Shown: one piece after another, positions 63,809-64,000 of the stretch
How positions within the stretch are numbered: the first letter of the stretch is position 1
How the letters are laid out: each line of letters starts with the position of its first letter
From: Bradyrhizobium diazoefficiens
GTDB taxonomy: Bacteria; Pseudomonadota; Alphaproteobacteria; Rhizobiales; Xanthobacteraceae
Assembly (NCBI RefSeq): GCF_016616425.1
Contig: NZ_CP067101.1
Location: 6,758,001 to 6,822,000, forward strand
Direction of reading: 5' to 3'
Length of the DNA: 64,000 nucleotides
Program-made: the position numbers and the translations under genes
Notes under the pieces: model-generated
Told to the model about the DNA's origin: nothing
Seen by the model: the letters and a program-made list of their open reading frames with translations, nothing else
Databases searched by the model: none

Positions 63809-64000
63809 CTACGCCCTTGGCGCGCAGCGGACGTAGACCATGTTGCCGTAGCGGGTGGCGGCGTCCTTGTCGATGAAGCGGGTGATCAGGACGCGGCCGT
63901 CGAAGGAGATGATCTCGCGGTCCTGCTCGCCGGGGGTTGGACCCGCCGGTCCGATGTAGTTCTTGCCGCTCGGCGAGCCCTTCAGCCGCAGCTCCTGCGG
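63809..64000 (-). CDS. Hypothetical protein, C-terminal fragment
   Basis: The last 63 codons of a minus-strand gene that runs off the window. The product ends VLITRFIDKDAATRYGNMVY followed by VRCAPRA; an upstream segment GSPSGKNYIGPAGPTPGEQD is Gly/Pro-rich. The reading frame is open throughout and has coding-like codon use. No family can be assigned from this fragment. Confidence 0.6.
   Translation of the reverse strand, partial: PQELRLKGSPSGKNYIGPAGPTPGEQDREIISFDGRVLITRFIDKDAATRYGNMVYVRCAPRA

Noticed and set aside
1..64000. CRISPR arrays, rRNA and tRNA genes
   Set aside because: No regularly spaced identical repeats, no rRNA-like sequence and no GTTCGAATC-type T-loop within a cloverleaf was noticed outside coding regions.

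Overview
The window is GC-rich chromosomal DNA from an alphaproteobacterium, most likely Bradyrhizobium or a close relative in the Nitrobacteraceae. The evidence is the gene content and order (uvrC-pgsA-moaD-moaE, hisZ-hisG, waaA-lpxK, a PetP/PetR-like regulatory pair, DUF2076, DUF2093 and DUF4170 proteins), a dehalogenase that matches the Rhodopseudomonas enzyme residue for residue at the active site, and many GTCATTCCGG-type intergenic palindromes typical of that group. No rRNA, tRNA, CRISPR array or recognisable IS transposase was seen.

Layout. 1-5 kb: partial hisS, ilvE, then a MarR regulator / response regulator / sensor kinase operon. 5-10 kb: small secreted proteins, an RNase T2, rlmJ, a cold-shock gene and an outer-membrane beta-barrel. 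10-16.3 kb: uvrC, pgsA, moaD, moaE, prmB, a holin-like membrane protein and a YihY/BrkB protein. 16.4-25.1 kb: a TipF-like EAL protein, a HAD hydrolase, an orphan cheY, ribF, ileS and lspA. 25.3-31.8 kb: two M16 peptidases (one without a zinc site), arfB, mutL and rsmD. 31.8-36.8 kb: a large-subunit pseudouridine synthase with a very long charged extension, tadA, a fluoroacetate-type dehalogenase and purD.

36.9-41.24 kb is the odd region. Its base composition drops to roughly half GC, a standard intergenic repeat is cut short at its left edge, and it holds one large HD-domain / Hsp90-like ATPase gene broken by a single-base frameshift. It looks like an accessory conflict or stress gene inserted between purD and a small membrane-protein/HTH operon.

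41.2-64 kb returns to core functions. There is a YciB-like/membrane/HTH operon divergent from xseA. Next comes a hydrolase that has lost its nucleophile. An envelope operon follows (pmbA, an inositol-monophosphatase-like gene, DUF4170, an acyltransferase, waaA, lpxK; lipid A and Kdo assembly). Then ubiA, rsmE, hisZ-hisG, a glycosyltransferase overlapping an HpnK/YdjC-like deacetylase, DUF2076, an L,D-transpeptidase and cheZ. A 163-bp MITE-like insertion with a 10-bp target duplication interrupts one intergenic palindrome at 44.6-44.8 kb.
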